This document shows, one piece after another, positions 11,488 through 22,713 of a stretch of 64,000 nt of DNA. Where the stretch lies: NCBI GenBank assembly GCA_037447655.1, contig JBBHKE010000819.1, positions 177,497-241,496 of the forward strand, given 5' to 3'. The position numbers and the translations under genes are program-made. The notes below the pieces were generated by a model that worked only from the letters and a program-made list of their open reading frames with translations, had not been told where the DNA came from and made no database searches. The stretch's first letter is position 1. Each line of letters opens with the position of its first letter. The DNA comes from Zygnema cylindricum. Lineage: Eukaryota > Streptophyta > Zygnematophyceae > Zygnematales > Zygnemataceae.

Positions 11488-11619
11488 TGTATGTTTTGTC
11501 CGTCGCTACGTTCCAAATCGTATATTTTGTTCGTCGGTACGCTCCAAAGAGGTTGTATGTTTTGTCCGTCGCTACGTTCCAAATCGTATATTTTGTTCGT
11601 CGGTACGCTCCAAAGAGGT
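11488..11619 (+). repeat. Perfect 66-bp tandem duplication
   Basis: TGTATGTTTTGTCCGTCGCT... at 11488-11553 is repeated exactly at 11554-11619. The period is a multiple of three, so the surrounding frame (11311-11622) stays open, but that frame has no recognisable domain. Confidence 0.85.
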
Positions 11620-13489
11620 TGACAGCTGAGCGGTGGGTCAGTTTGGCAACTCTATTTTTGTTTTTTTGTGGAATGAATGGTACGTGATCATTCGTTTCCT
11701 CATCTCATTCACCATCTATTTTTAGTGTGAATGCAGCAAATGTGCAAAGAATTACATGTTAAATTTGAAATTTGACAGTTATAGATGTGGGTACAACAGA
11801 GTGACGATTGAAGACGACTACTAAATGTACCACAATTGGTGACGTCTACAAAGACAGGGACGGTTCTAAACGTGCAAAATAGGATAGTCGACATTGTCCC
11901 CAAAATTTTGAAGAATCTTGCCAAATCTACAGAAACATGTTTAAAAAAAAAGGGCTTTGTACTTAAATGTACATTTTACGGTAAACAACCTCATTTTACG
12001 CTTAAGGGAGGTTCACCATAAGTCAAGGATCCCATCGTGAGGTTTTATCAATTGTAGGGGCAATTGTAAACAACTTTCACATACGTGTTCTTACTTGAGT
12101 GGCACCAATTAACCAAAATATAAAACATTGGCCAATCGTCAAAAATTTTACAAACCTACCAACTTCAATGAAAAAAATGTACTTTTGCACCTAGTTGTTT
12201 CATTCATGCATTTTTTCAATTTTTTACGACTCTTATAATTTTTGGAGATTTTGAACTTTTCATAAATAGCTTATAATTTTTGTTGTATGTAGAAAGTTTT
12301 AAAAAACGTGACTTCACGTTACCTTTCGCGCAAAATTTGGATGGGTTCAAGACAGTTACTCGTTTTAACAAAGCCGCAATTGAATCCTCTTTCTTTTGGA
12401 GTAGGTTAGGAGGGTGTGGTAGTATATATGTGAAGACTAAGCCTTATTGCTCACAACAATAAAACAATGGGTGATGTTGCTTTGATTTCTAATTCTTGAC
12501 ATGTTCTTTGATTTTTTTTTTTTAAGTCAACGTTGGTCAACTCATTCTTTAACCATTCCATATTGGCCTTTGGGTTAAAGCATGACTTTTTGGGTTATTT
12601 TATTATGTATATGCGCATGATGCAACTTTACTTTCTTACAATGTTATTGCACAAGTTATAAGTATCATGTCATTGTTCTTGTGAAAGTTAAGGTGAAATA
12701 GTAAACCGTGAGTCAGTTATACAACTAATAACACTTTATCCAAGCCCCTAATTTTTGACCCTCTAACCTAAAATATAATTAGCTAAATTCATTTTTCATT
12801 TTCGTTAGTATGAAGGTTTGGTTAAATTAGCGCTAATTACATTTACGTGGCGATTTTCTAAATTGTGTAGTGTACTTAAAGTATCAGTCCGAAATAAAAT
12901 CCTTTGCAATTTCATACCAGCGTACAAAAAAATTGTGAGAAAACGTTGTCAACATGAGAAAGTGAGTGGCATCGACAAAGAAAAACAACCACAAAATTTA
13001 TTCTTAGCAATATAAACGGAAGAAAATCTCACAATTTTATTTTAACATGTTCAACAACGACTACGTGAACATATGCATAACGTTACACTATGGAATGTTT
13101 GTCCGAATTTGTGTGATTTGTGTTATATGTTAATGTTTTGATGGCTTAAGGACATCAAACTCAACATATCGTTAATAACATTGTTTTTCCTTTCCACATT
13201 ATACTCATAGGTGGTGATTTGTCCATTTCACAATGTACATAAACGCGAACCGATAAACACAAAATTGTCCATGATTTCGAGGGAGCCTTAGGAGGATTCG
13301 GTTAGGCTTAAGTTAGTGTTTTAGGTCATTTGCTACTCGCGACATTTCACGTGCAAATGGCAATAGACATGTGGCATTTTCTTATTGAACCACACTTAGT
13401 GTGTTTATTTGATGTCTATTTATTTTATAGATAAAAAAAAGAAAACATTATCACTCACACATTAGTGTTCACAAACAGAAATATATAAA
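11620..13489. other. AT-rich intergenic DNA, no gene seen
   Basis: Only short frames (60-70 codons) without motifs. No repeat boundaries or RNA gene were recognised. Confidence 0.45.
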
Positions 13490-13625
13490 CCAACATTATA
13501 TACCCTATACACAAAACATCGATATAACCTATATAACATACATTGCTAAACCCTGTACAACATCGCTATACACTATATAGCATACATCGCTATACCCTAT
13601 ATAGCATACATCATTATACCCTGTT
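13490..13625 (+). repeat. Minisatellite block 1 (~24-bp unit)
   Basis: Degenerate copies of a unit close to CATCGCTATACCCTATATAG + CATA. The same unit recurs at 16026-16118 and 27975-28191. Confidence 0.75.
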
Positions 13626-14093
13626 GTATTGAAAACTTAGTTTCGTGCGTAGGCCACATTGCCCACGCGAGGGTTCATGCGTAATTTATTGAATGAATTT
13701 ACTCTAGAGGTTCGAATGGATTTAAGGATTGGGGGAGCGAACGTACGCATAAAACAAAATTGAAGTAGGGGACTAATTGAGTGGCGTGAAGACGCAGTAA
13801 TGGATGGCGGATAGCGAAGCGATCCGATTTGAAATGTACAAAACGTTGAAATATGCTTCGTCGGTACGACTTCGTCGGTACGACGAATCTATTTGAGACA
13901 AATATACGTTAAATTGGACAACGCAGCTGCGACAAAGCTGGTGTTATTTTTGGATATGTTCAGGTATGAGACAATGCAGCTGCGACGAAGCTGCGATTAT
14001 GTTGAATATGATCCGCAACGAGACAACGCATAAGTCGGTGGACGGGATTTATAAGAAGATCAAGAGTGACTAAGTAAGTTGACTTTACGGAGG
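13626..14093. other. Spacer with short direct repeats
   Basis: No gene seen. CTTCGTCGGTACGA is tandemly repeated at about 13857-13885, and GACAA(C/T)GCAGCTGCGAC(A/G)AAGC occurs twice about 60 bp apart (13918 and 13972). Confidence 0.45.
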
Positions 14094-14733
14094 TGTTGGT
14101 GTAAATATTATATACAACAGAGGTTTGTCTTATTGCTAATTAGTTTATCAGTGTTGATTTAGTCAGTCTGACATACCTCGAATTATTCGGGTAAAATCAC
14201 AATGATTTAGGTAAGTGGTAGATAACGTACAGCTGGTATGCCTCCGTAAATTCAGTGGTGAACTCTCAGAGTATAACTTTTAGGACTTAGATTATTTTGA
14301 TAATTAGAGCTAAGTTAATCAAAGACATGACATACTTTTTTTTCTGCAACTTTGACCTGTTTGTGTGTTCACTCAGGTTTTTATTTTGATGTGAAACTTT
14401 GTGGATATATTCTTTGATCTAGAAAATGTATGTGTGTGTAGTTTCAGTCTGATCTGCTGTTTCTGTAGAATTTTTTGAGGAGTCTACCTGGTTAGTTTTG
14501 TAAGCTGTTAGATGTTTTTGAGAAACTCTGCAGCTTATATCTTTTGGATGCCTTTGTAGATTTGGCTGTTACTTTAGGATGTTTTAGCCTCTAAGTCATA
14601 CTGCATACTGTTGTAGTTTGAGGTGGTTTTGCTAATTTTGGAGTAATATGTGTTGTCTTAAACACAACTATTATAGGGGTAGTCTGCGGTGCTTCCGAGA
14701 GTGATTCGTTGTTGAAATAGGCTATGGACAACA
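14094..14733 (+). repeat. 5' LTR of element I
   Basis: Begins TGTTGGTG and ends ACAACA, directly before the primer-binding site. The motif GCTGGTATGCCTCCGTA (about 14233) is conserved in LTR I' on the opposite strand near 46470-46490, where it reads GTACGGAGGCATACCAGC. Confidence 0.75.
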
Positions 14734-14748
14734 GGTTAGGGGCCCACA
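14734..14748 (+). other. Primer-binding site, half-tRNA iMet type (degenerate)
   Basis: GGTTAGGGGCCCACA directly abuts the LTR end. It differs at two positions from GGTTATGGGCCCACC, the complement of the plant initiator tRNA-Met anticodon arm. Confidence 0.65.
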
Positions 14749-14871
14749 TCCATGGCTACTCATATTTGATAGATCTCAATTTCATTACTGGAGATGTATG
14801 TTGGACAACTATTTTGAGATGATGGAGCTAATGGATGTGGTGGATGGTACCTTGGCCGAAACATAAAATGG

Positions 14872-15780
14872 ATGGAAAAAAAGAACCATGAGTGTCTACG
14901 GGTTATCAAGAACTCGTTGAATGAAGAACAGGTAATGGGATACCTAAGTTCTAAAAATGCAGTTGAATTATGGAAGTGCTTAGAATGTACGTGTGCAAAA
15001 ACTTTAATATATTATTGGCTTAGTTGTGTTACCAAAATAGTTGAAAACAAGTATGTAAGAAGTAGTATGGAGAAACATTGTACTGACCTAGAAGTATTAT
15101 TTTCACAAAATGATTTGGCACTAGGAAACCTTACAGATGCTCAACGAGCTCTCTTGTTAATTTGAAACCTACCTAAATAGTATAAGAGTGCATTAGAACG
15201 ATTGACTTTAATTGATAAAAAGGATTGGAGCTTAACTTTGGCAAGAAGATTTGTTCTAGATGAAGAGGCTAATAGAAAGGTTTTATCAAGTGAGATGAAT
15301 ATGAAGGAATCTTAATCTCAGTTTCACAAAATTAAGAATAATACTGATTTCGGAGACCGACATAAGAATTATCTTTACTGTAATGATTTAGGACATACCT
15401 TTATGGTATGTCCATCCTACAAAGGTGCATGTGTTACAAGAAATTTCAAAAATGGATGGGACAAAAACATAGTTCGACCCTCAACAAGAAGGAAATTAAG
15501 TTTTTTCATGAGTAAGAGAAAAGACTCGACCGATGAAAAAATGCATACACCTTTTATTGACGAATTTATTTACTTAACGACCTTCTATGTTGTTCAGAAT
15601 GAGGAGAAAGAGGTGACAGAAAAGGATTCAGATACTGTCAATATTTCCTATGACAAATTGGTGAGTGGCACAAACTCACTAAAAAAAGAGGTAACTAAAG
15701 ACAGAGGAGTTGAAAGAATATTATTGTCACCAAAGATAGTGTGGAAAGAGAAGAGAGTGAAAAAGACTCGGTTTTTTTGA
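14872..15780 (+). pseudogene. Broken copia gag of element I
   Basis: Frames 14872-15165 and 15403-15780, joined by a stretch with stops, read as a copia Gag: a helical region (AVELWKCLE, HCTDLEVLF, ALLLI then NLP) followed by a knuckle-like YLYCNDLGHTFMVC in which the first Cys of CX2CX4HX4C is Tyr. The product would coat element RNA in virus-like particles. In-frame stops after LLLI and MKES disable it. Confidence 0.6.
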
Positions 15781-15859
15781 CCCTTTTTGGTGATAGATTG
15801 GTGTTAGGGAATGACTTTAAACAAGAGATTCTTAAAGAAAAGGGAGTTAGACTGTAACT

Positions 15860-16003
15860 TTGGGAGGTTATAGTGTCTAAGTTATATTGCATATTGGTGC
15901 AATTTGAGGTGGTTTTGTTTATTGTGGAGTAATCTGTGTTGTCTGAAACATAGCTACTTTGAGGGTAGTCTGTGGTGCTTCTGAGAGTGTTCCATGGCTG
16001 AAA
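15860..16003 (+). repeat. Partial 3' LTR of element I
   Basis: Matches the 3' part of 14094-14733 (for example TAGTCTGTGGTGCTTCTGAG against TAGTCTGCGGTGCTTCCGAG). The 5' two thirds are missing, so the internal deletion runs into this LTR. Confidence 0.65.
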
Positions 16004-16025
16004 TAGGTATCGATAACATACCCAC

Positions 16026-16118
16026 TAGAGCATAGATCGCTTTTCCCTTTATAGCATACATCGGTTTACCCTATACAGCATACATCGCTATACCTTATAT
16101 AGCATACGCCATTATACC
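16026..16118 (+). repeat. Minisatellite block 2 (~24-bp unit)
   Basis: About four degenerate units, ending at ...CATTATACC, where the tandem copia array begins. The last five bases, ATACC (16114-16118), reappear at 27975-27979. Confidence 0.75.
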
Positions 16119-17168
16119 TGTGACTCTGAGACCTCCATAAGTCCTCAAAGTAGACAACTTTCAAGAAGCCTCTAGGATAATCCGGACCCCTTTATGTTCC
16201 AGCAAAAATAACTGCCACCCTGGCAGACAAAAAACACTGACCACCTCTTCTCCTGTAAAGGCAAGACTCCCTTGAGTCGGTAGCAAAAAGAATCTCTGAA
16301 TTTGCTCCCCTGAGCAGTAAGTTATGGAGGGTCAAAGTTGACCTTTTGTACAGAAGCTCTCTGGGAGAGGGGGTCCTATCTTCTAATTTTTCTAAGTCTT
16401 ATCTCTCTCACAGACTCTATCTACTGATGTACGGAACCAATCAGAATAGAGTTCCGTACGCAAAAGTACAGCTGCCGATGTACTTTATGTACGGACATTG
16501 TACGACATGGCCAAAATGTCGACACATGTCAAATCCGGATTCGGTGCCATAATCTCCGGAGATTGCACAATTCAACGGAATTTCGCCACGCGTCATCCGA
16601 TGTGGCGATGGCCACAAACCGCCGAAATCTTCCTCCGCGATCTCGGCGCTAATCCTGGCCGTCCGATTAAATTCGGCTTTAATCGTAGCCGTAATAAATA
16701 CATGCGCGGTATTTGTTTCATTTACGAAACAAATGCGCGGTACTGATTTGTGTCCGTTCCGTAATCCGTACTTTACACATTACCGGATCTATGTATCCCG
16801 TAATAAATTACAGTTAAATGGTTTATCGCACGTATATCTATTTAAATAATTATCAAACTATATAGTATGTAACACTACCGCTAGACTTAACGGCTAAGGC
16901 TACCGGCTATTTCCTATCTGCCGGCCGGTAGGTTCAAGGATCAAATCCTGCCGCCGGCACATGCCTTTTAAATAAATAAATAAACCCTAATATAAAATTC
17001 GCGTAAACCTCAGGATAGCCAAGGTAGCCATGGCTCTAGCTTCCTCTCCAATTTCTCAGTGACTGCGACAAGTTTGAGAGTTGGAGAGAGAAGTTAGAGA
17101 TAGACTGCCTCGACTTCTATATTTCTTTTTAGACCTAGAAAATACTAATAAAACCATTAGTTTCTACA
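16119..17168 (-). repeat. 3' LTR of the tandem composite (LTR1)
   Basis: Minus-strand TGTAGAAAC...GAGTCACA. The internal side carries the polypurine tract (minus AAAATAAGGGGAG, 17169-17181). It contains an inverted W-box pair (GGTCAAAGTTGACC, 16330-16343) and an antisense tRNA-like module. Confidence 0.85.
16877..16968 (+). other. tRNA-like module in LTR1 (antisense to element)
   Basis: A-box-like TAGACTTAACGG (16882-16893), B box GGATCAAATCC (16938-16948), outer stem TGCCGGC (16919-16925)/GCCGGCA (16953-16959), then TTTT (about 16965). The T stem is only 3 bp here. Not a functional tRNA gene. Confidence 0.6.
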
Positions 17169-17286
17169 CTCCCCTTATTTTCTAGTCAATCTTTAATTTC
17201 AGACCACACTTCTCCCTGCAAAAAATTAACTTTGGGGAAGGCACAGGTTTGGTCATCATATCTGCTACCATCTCACTATCTGGTCT

Positions 17287-20200
17287 CTACTCTAAACTGA
17301 TTATTTTGTTTTCTACTTTCTCTCTAACAAAGCTGAGTCTGATGTCCATGTGTTTGGCTTTAAAATGGTGTTTAGGATTGGCAGAAATAGCGATTGCTGC
17401 CTGATTATCACAAAATATTTTCTGCACACCACTCTTAAGGTGACCAAGCTCACCAAGCAAAGACTTGACCCACATCAATTCTTTTACAGCAGAGCAAGAG
17501 GCCATATACTCAGCCTCCATGGTGGACTGAGCAATAGCCTTTTGCTGTTTGCTACTCCAACAGCAAGCCCCATCACCCACATATAATACATATCCAGAAG
17601 TACATCTCCTCATCGGAGCATCACCATAACTGGCATCACTCCAAGTAGTGATGTCAGTATTCTCCCCACCCAAATGCAACCATAGATCTCTAGTTCCTAC
17701 CAAGTATCTAAGGACTCTCTTAGCTGCCTCCCAATCCTTCTTAGTGGGAGCATTTAGACTTCTACTCAGCACTCCTACAGCTGCAGCTAAATCCGGCCGG
17801 GTACAATTCATAAAATAGATTAGACTTCGCACTACTTGCCTGTAAGGAATAGTCTGCATGAACTTCTGTTCATCAGGAGATAATTCCTCGTCTAAGACTA
17901 TGACTCCTTCTTCCTCACTCCCCTCACTTCCCTTCTTCAACTCCATTGGAGTTGTACAACTATTAGCTTTATCCATTTGAAATTTTTCAAGCATGTTCCC
18001 TATTGCTTCCTTTTGAGTCAATCTTATAATTTTCCTTTTTCGGTCTCTCTCTACTTGAATTCCCAAAATATATCTTGCTTCTCCCATATCTTTCATTTCA
18101 AATCTCCCCTTAAGATCGGTTTTCAGTTTGTTTATTTTTTCAATTGATTTACTTAATACAAGCAAATCATCAACATAAATTGCAATAAATATCAAACCTT
18201 CCTCATCTTCGAAAACATAGATTGAGTGATCTGAGCTGATCGGAATATATCCTAGACCGGTAAGAAACTCATCAAGCTTCTTATTCCATTGTCGAGGCGC
18301 CTGTTTCAAACCATAAAGAGATTTAATCAGCCGGCATACCTTACTCTCCTCTCCTTCTTCCACAAACCCTTCGGGTTGTCGCATGAAGATCTCCTCTTCC
18401 AATTTTCCATGCAAAAAAGCTGTTTTGACGTCCATCTGGTGCACTTCCATGTCTTTCGCCGCTGCTAAACTGAGAAGTATGCGGACGGAGGGAAATCTGA
18501 CCACCGGGGCAAAGGTTTCCTCGTAGTCAATTCCTTCCTTTTGTGTAAATCCCTTTGCCACTAGTCTGGCCTTGTAGCGCTCGATTGTGTTATCTGGGTT
18601 CAGTTTTAGTTTGAAAACCAACTTACAACCGGTTGGTTTTCGGTTAGGTGGGCAGTCCACCAGCTCCCAAGTATCGGCTGCCATGATTGAAGCCATCTCC
18701 TCATTGATGGCTGTCTTCCACCGGTTTCTTTCCGGACAAGTCATCGCCTCTCTATAAGTTTGAGGTTCATCTTGATGAGATAGTTTAGTTACCTTGTTAT
18801 TAACCTGTTTTTCTTGCAGTCTTTTGCTACTTCTCCTCCCCCCCTCAAAATCTGAGGCCGCAATAGATGGTTCTCGTGGATTCTTTCGAACAAACTCGGC
18901 TTCTCCCCTATCCTTTGATTCCGAATCAATTTCCACCACGTCTTCTACTTCGAGTAGAGTTGTCACTGGAGTTTCCACAGCCGAGTCCTTTTCGGTCTGA
19001 TTTGTTCCTGCAAGAATGTCATCTTCTCTAAAACCTGGATAGTTAGGAAGCTCAAAGTCATCGGAATTTTTCTGACTCAAATCTGATTTTTACTGACTTC
19101 GTATATTTGAAGGGATCCACAGACTTTCCTTCATCCATAACTACTAGATGCTTTACTAAGATTATATCTTCCCTTTTTAAATCATAAACTCTATATCCTT
19201 TAACATCTTTATCATATCCTAATAAGTATCCCGGTTTTCCTTTAGGATCTAGCTTCCAATTGGACCGATCAGTATCTAGACTGAATACTTGACTGCCGAA
19301 AACCTTTAAGTGAGATATGTCTGGTTTCCGGCCTGTCCATCTCTCATAAGGTGTTTGATCTTTTATAGTTGAAGTAAGAACTCTATTCTTGAGGTAATTA
19401 GCACAGTTCATTGCTTCTGCCCAAAACCTTTTCCCTATCTTTTTATCTGACAACATACTTCTAGCACTATCACTTAGTGTTCTATTTAACCTTTCAGCTA
19501 CCCCATTCTGTTCAAGATTTTCTGGAACTGTCTTTTGGTGTTGAACCCCATCTTCCCTCAGAAAATCCTTAAACTGGTTAGAAGTATACTCTCCACCATT
19601 GTCACTCCTTACTCTCTTGATTGGAGTTTCATGGAGTTTTTCGCTCCATGCTTAATATTGTCTAAAACAATCCTCAGCTTCGGAATTGTTTTTCAAAAAA
19701 TATACCCGGGAATACCGAGACCAATCATCAGTTATAGTCATCATAAATCTCTTCCCCCCCGGTGAGGGCACTTTAGCCGGTCCCCAAATATCTGTGTGTA
19801 CTAGATCTATAATTTTTTCTCCCTTATAGGTGGCTGACTTAGGAAAGGGTAATCTGTGTGCTTTACCTTGAGCACATCCACTACAATCACTTATATCATC
19901 ACTCTCACTGAACTGAATCCCTTCCACCACTCCCATCTTTTTCATCTCTCTTAACTTATCTAGATTCACATGCCCAAGCCTCTTATGCCACATCATAATA
20001 TCATGAACACCAGCATAATAAAGTTTCTTCTTTTCATTACTTAAGATCAACCTAAACATCCCATGGCTACCTTTCTCAGCAATGAAATAGACATCATCCT
20101 CAAAACTAGCAGTAAGGACTCCTTCCCTAGTGCTAGTAAAAAAACCTTTATCATCTAATACTGATGTAGAGATAAGATTTTTGTTCAGCTCCGGAATAAA

Positions 20201-21541
20201 CAATACATCGGAGAATGTTAATATGGATGTCTTTCCTTCTACTAACACTTTTAGATCTACCGATCCTACAAGAGTAGTGGTGACTATCCTCCCATCCCCG
20301 TACTCTATTTCTACGGTGGGAATCTTTCTTATCTTAGTGAACAGGTGTCTATCCTCACACATGTGCATGGAGGCACCTGAATCTACAATCCAGCCTGCTT
20401 CACCTTTCAATCCACCGTAAGCACATTTCTGCCTTCGAGGAATTTCGACCTCATTTTTCGCCTCCAACTCCTCATCCAAAAGGAGCTCATCGTCCTCGTC
20501 CTCGGATTCAGCCTCAAGTACCTCTGTGACAAGGGCCTTTTTCTTTCCTCTCGGGGTACCACCGGTCTGCCCCTCCTTTAACCGAAGCTCGGTTAGCTTA
20601 GTGCACTCTGCCATATAGTGCCCCGGTTTCTTACAAAAGTGACATAGTCCTTTGGGAGCCCTTGGTTCGAACTCATCGGCCTGTTTTTTCTGCTCCCTAC
20701 CCCTATAGTTTCCGACCGGTTTTCGGGAATCCCTGTTCCTCCAATCAGTCGCTGTTGGCAAGGCTTGGCCACTCTTTCCTCCCCTTCGGATCTCAAGTGT
20801 ATTCTCTTGAACGAGAATCATCCCTACCACTGAGTTCCATATCCACCTTGAGTCAGGCAAGTCCTGCACACGGTAAACTATGTTCACGAACTCATCAAGT
20901 AATTTCATCAGTAAACAGTTAACCTTTTCTTTTTCACTAAAATCTTTTCCCGCACTCTGTAGCTCCATGAAGAGTGTAGCAAGCTCATTGCAAAAATCCA
21001 ACATATTTCCCCCTTTGTATACATACTCCTTAACTTTCTGATCAGCCAACTGTTGTTGCTGAATCGTACCACTTCGGTACATCTCTATGAGAGCCATCCA
21101 AAGATCGGATGCTCTTTCTACCTGCAAATGAGGACATGCAAGTCCTTGAGTGAGATGGCGTAGGATGAAGTGCTTTGCCGCCATATTGTTGAAGTCCCAG
21201 GTTTCAGTATCATTCTCCTCATTCCTCGGAATAGGTGACATGAATGTCGAACCAGTTGCTATTGGTGTGGTCGTCTCTTTCTCCTTTCCTTTGTCCACCA
21301 CCTCTCCTTCTTTTGTTTCCTCCGTTCAAGGTGGGTCCTCTTTCCTGGTGAATCTGGTTCCTCCAAACCCTGGAGGAATTCCAAGACTTGATGGACGCCC
21401 CAATCGTCCACTCACTATCCCCCAAAACCTTTTTTCGCATAGAGCTCCTATCATCATACTTTCCCAGTATATGAAGCCAGTTCCATTAAAGATTGGTACC
21501 CTAGAGGGTGGGCCCATAACCTGTGACTCTGAGACCTCCAT
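17287..21541 (-). pseudogene. Copia Gag-Pol, internal domain 1, broken
   Basis: Order gag-protease-integrase-RT-RNase H, the copia order. Gag starts at ATG 21541 inside the LTR (MEVSESQVMGPPSRVP); the primer site is coding. Stops: TGA after KEDPP (21326), TAA in the integrase core near 19652, a +1 change in an A-run at about 19070, and TAG after IISLE (17287). Motifs seen: CHFCKKPGHYMAEC knuckle, DSGA protease, HHCC and D,D35E integrase (HTDIWGP, SDNGGEY), YVDD polymerase site (residue ~302 of the 19080-17287 frame), RNase H acidic residues (SDASYGD, EAEY, CDNQ). The normally conserved GCKWVFK reads GCKLVFK. Without repair no polyprotein could be made. Confidence 0.85.
21507..21521 (-). other. 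Primer-binding site of internal domain 1
   Basis: Minus strand GGTTATGGGCCCACC, immediately next to the LTR terminus. It is the exact complement of GGTGGGCCCATAACC in the anticodon arm of plant initiator tRNA-Met, so priming would use an internal (half) tRNA. Confidence 0.8.
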
Positions 21542-22571
21542 AAGTCCTTAGAGTAGACAGCTTTCAAGAAACCTCTAGAATAATCCTGACCCCTTTGTGT
21601 TCCAGCAAAAATAACTGCCACCCTGGCAGACAAAAAACCCCGACCACCTCCACCCTTGTAAAGGCAAGACTCCCTTGAGTCGGTAGCAAAAAGAATCTCT
21701 GAATTTGCTCCCCTGAGCAGTAAGTTATGGAGGGTCAAAGTTGACCTTTTGTACAGAAGCTCTCTGGGAGAAGGGGTCCTATCTTCTAATTTTTCTAAGT
21801 CCTACCTCTCTCACAGACTCTATCTACTGATGTACGGAACCAATCAGAATACAGTTCCGTACGCAAAAGTACAGCTGCCGGTGTACTTTATGTACGGACA
21901 TTGTACGACATGGCCAAAATGTCGACACATGTCAAATCCGGATTCGGTGCCATAATCTCCGGAGATTCCACAATTCAACGGAATTTTGCCACGCGTCATC
22001 CGATGTGGCGATGGCCACAAACGGCCGAAATCTTCCTCCGCGATCTCGGCGCTAATCTCGGCCGTCCGATTAAATTCGGCTTTAATCGTAGCCGTAATAA
22101 ATACATGCGCGGTATTTGTTTCATTTACGAAACAAATGCGCGGTACTGATTTGTGTCCGTACCGTAATCCGTACTTTACACATTACCGGATCTATGTATC
22201 CCGTAATAAATTACAGTTAAATGGTTTATCGCACGTATATCTATTTAAATAATTATCAAACTATATAATATGTAACACTACCGCTAGACTTAACGGCTAA
22301 GGCTAACGGCTATTTCCTATCTGCCGGCCGGTAGGTTCAAGGATCAAATCTTGCCGCCGGCACATGCCTTTTAAATAAATAAATAAACCCTAATAAAAAA
22401 TTCCCGTAAACCTCAGGATAGCCAAGGTAGCCATGGCTCTAGCTTCTTCTCCAATTTCTCAGTGACTGCGACAAGTTTGAGAGTTGGAGAGAGAAGTTAA
22501 AGATAGGCTGCCTCGACTTCTATATTTCTTTTCAGACCTAGAAAATACTAATAAAACCATTAGTTTCTACA
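21522..22571 (-). repeat. Shared middle LTR of the tandem composite (LTR2)
   Basis: Acts as 5' LTR of internal domain 1 (primer site on one side) and 3' LTR of internal domain 2 (polypurine tract on the other). Inverted W-box pair at 21733-21746. Confidence 0.88.
22280..22372 (+). other. tRNA-like module in LTR2 (antisense to element)
   Basis: A-box-like TAGACTTAACGG (22285-22296), B box GGATCAAATCT (22341-22351), outer stem TGCCGGC/GCCGGCA, TTTT at 22369-22372. Confidence 0.58.
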
Positions 22572-22713
22572 CTCCTCTTATTTTCTAGTCAGTCTTTAAT
22601 TTCAGACCACACTTCTCCCTGCAGAAAATTAGCTTAGGGGAAGGCACAGGTTTGGTCATCATATCTGCTACCATCTCACTATCTGGTCTGTACTCTAAAC
22701 TGATTATTTTTTT

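Larger units (their letters stand above)
14094..16003 (+). mobile_element. Element I: internally deleted copia element
   Basis: A 640-bp LTR (14094-14733, TGTTGGTGTAAAT...GACAACA) is followed at once by a primer-binding site, a broken gag frame and then, from about 15860, only the 3' third of a second LTR. Protease, integrase and reverse transcriptase are absent. The LTR is related to I' at 45984-46583 and unlike the ~1-kb LTRs. The element separates minisatellite blocks 1 and 2. Confidence 0.72.
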
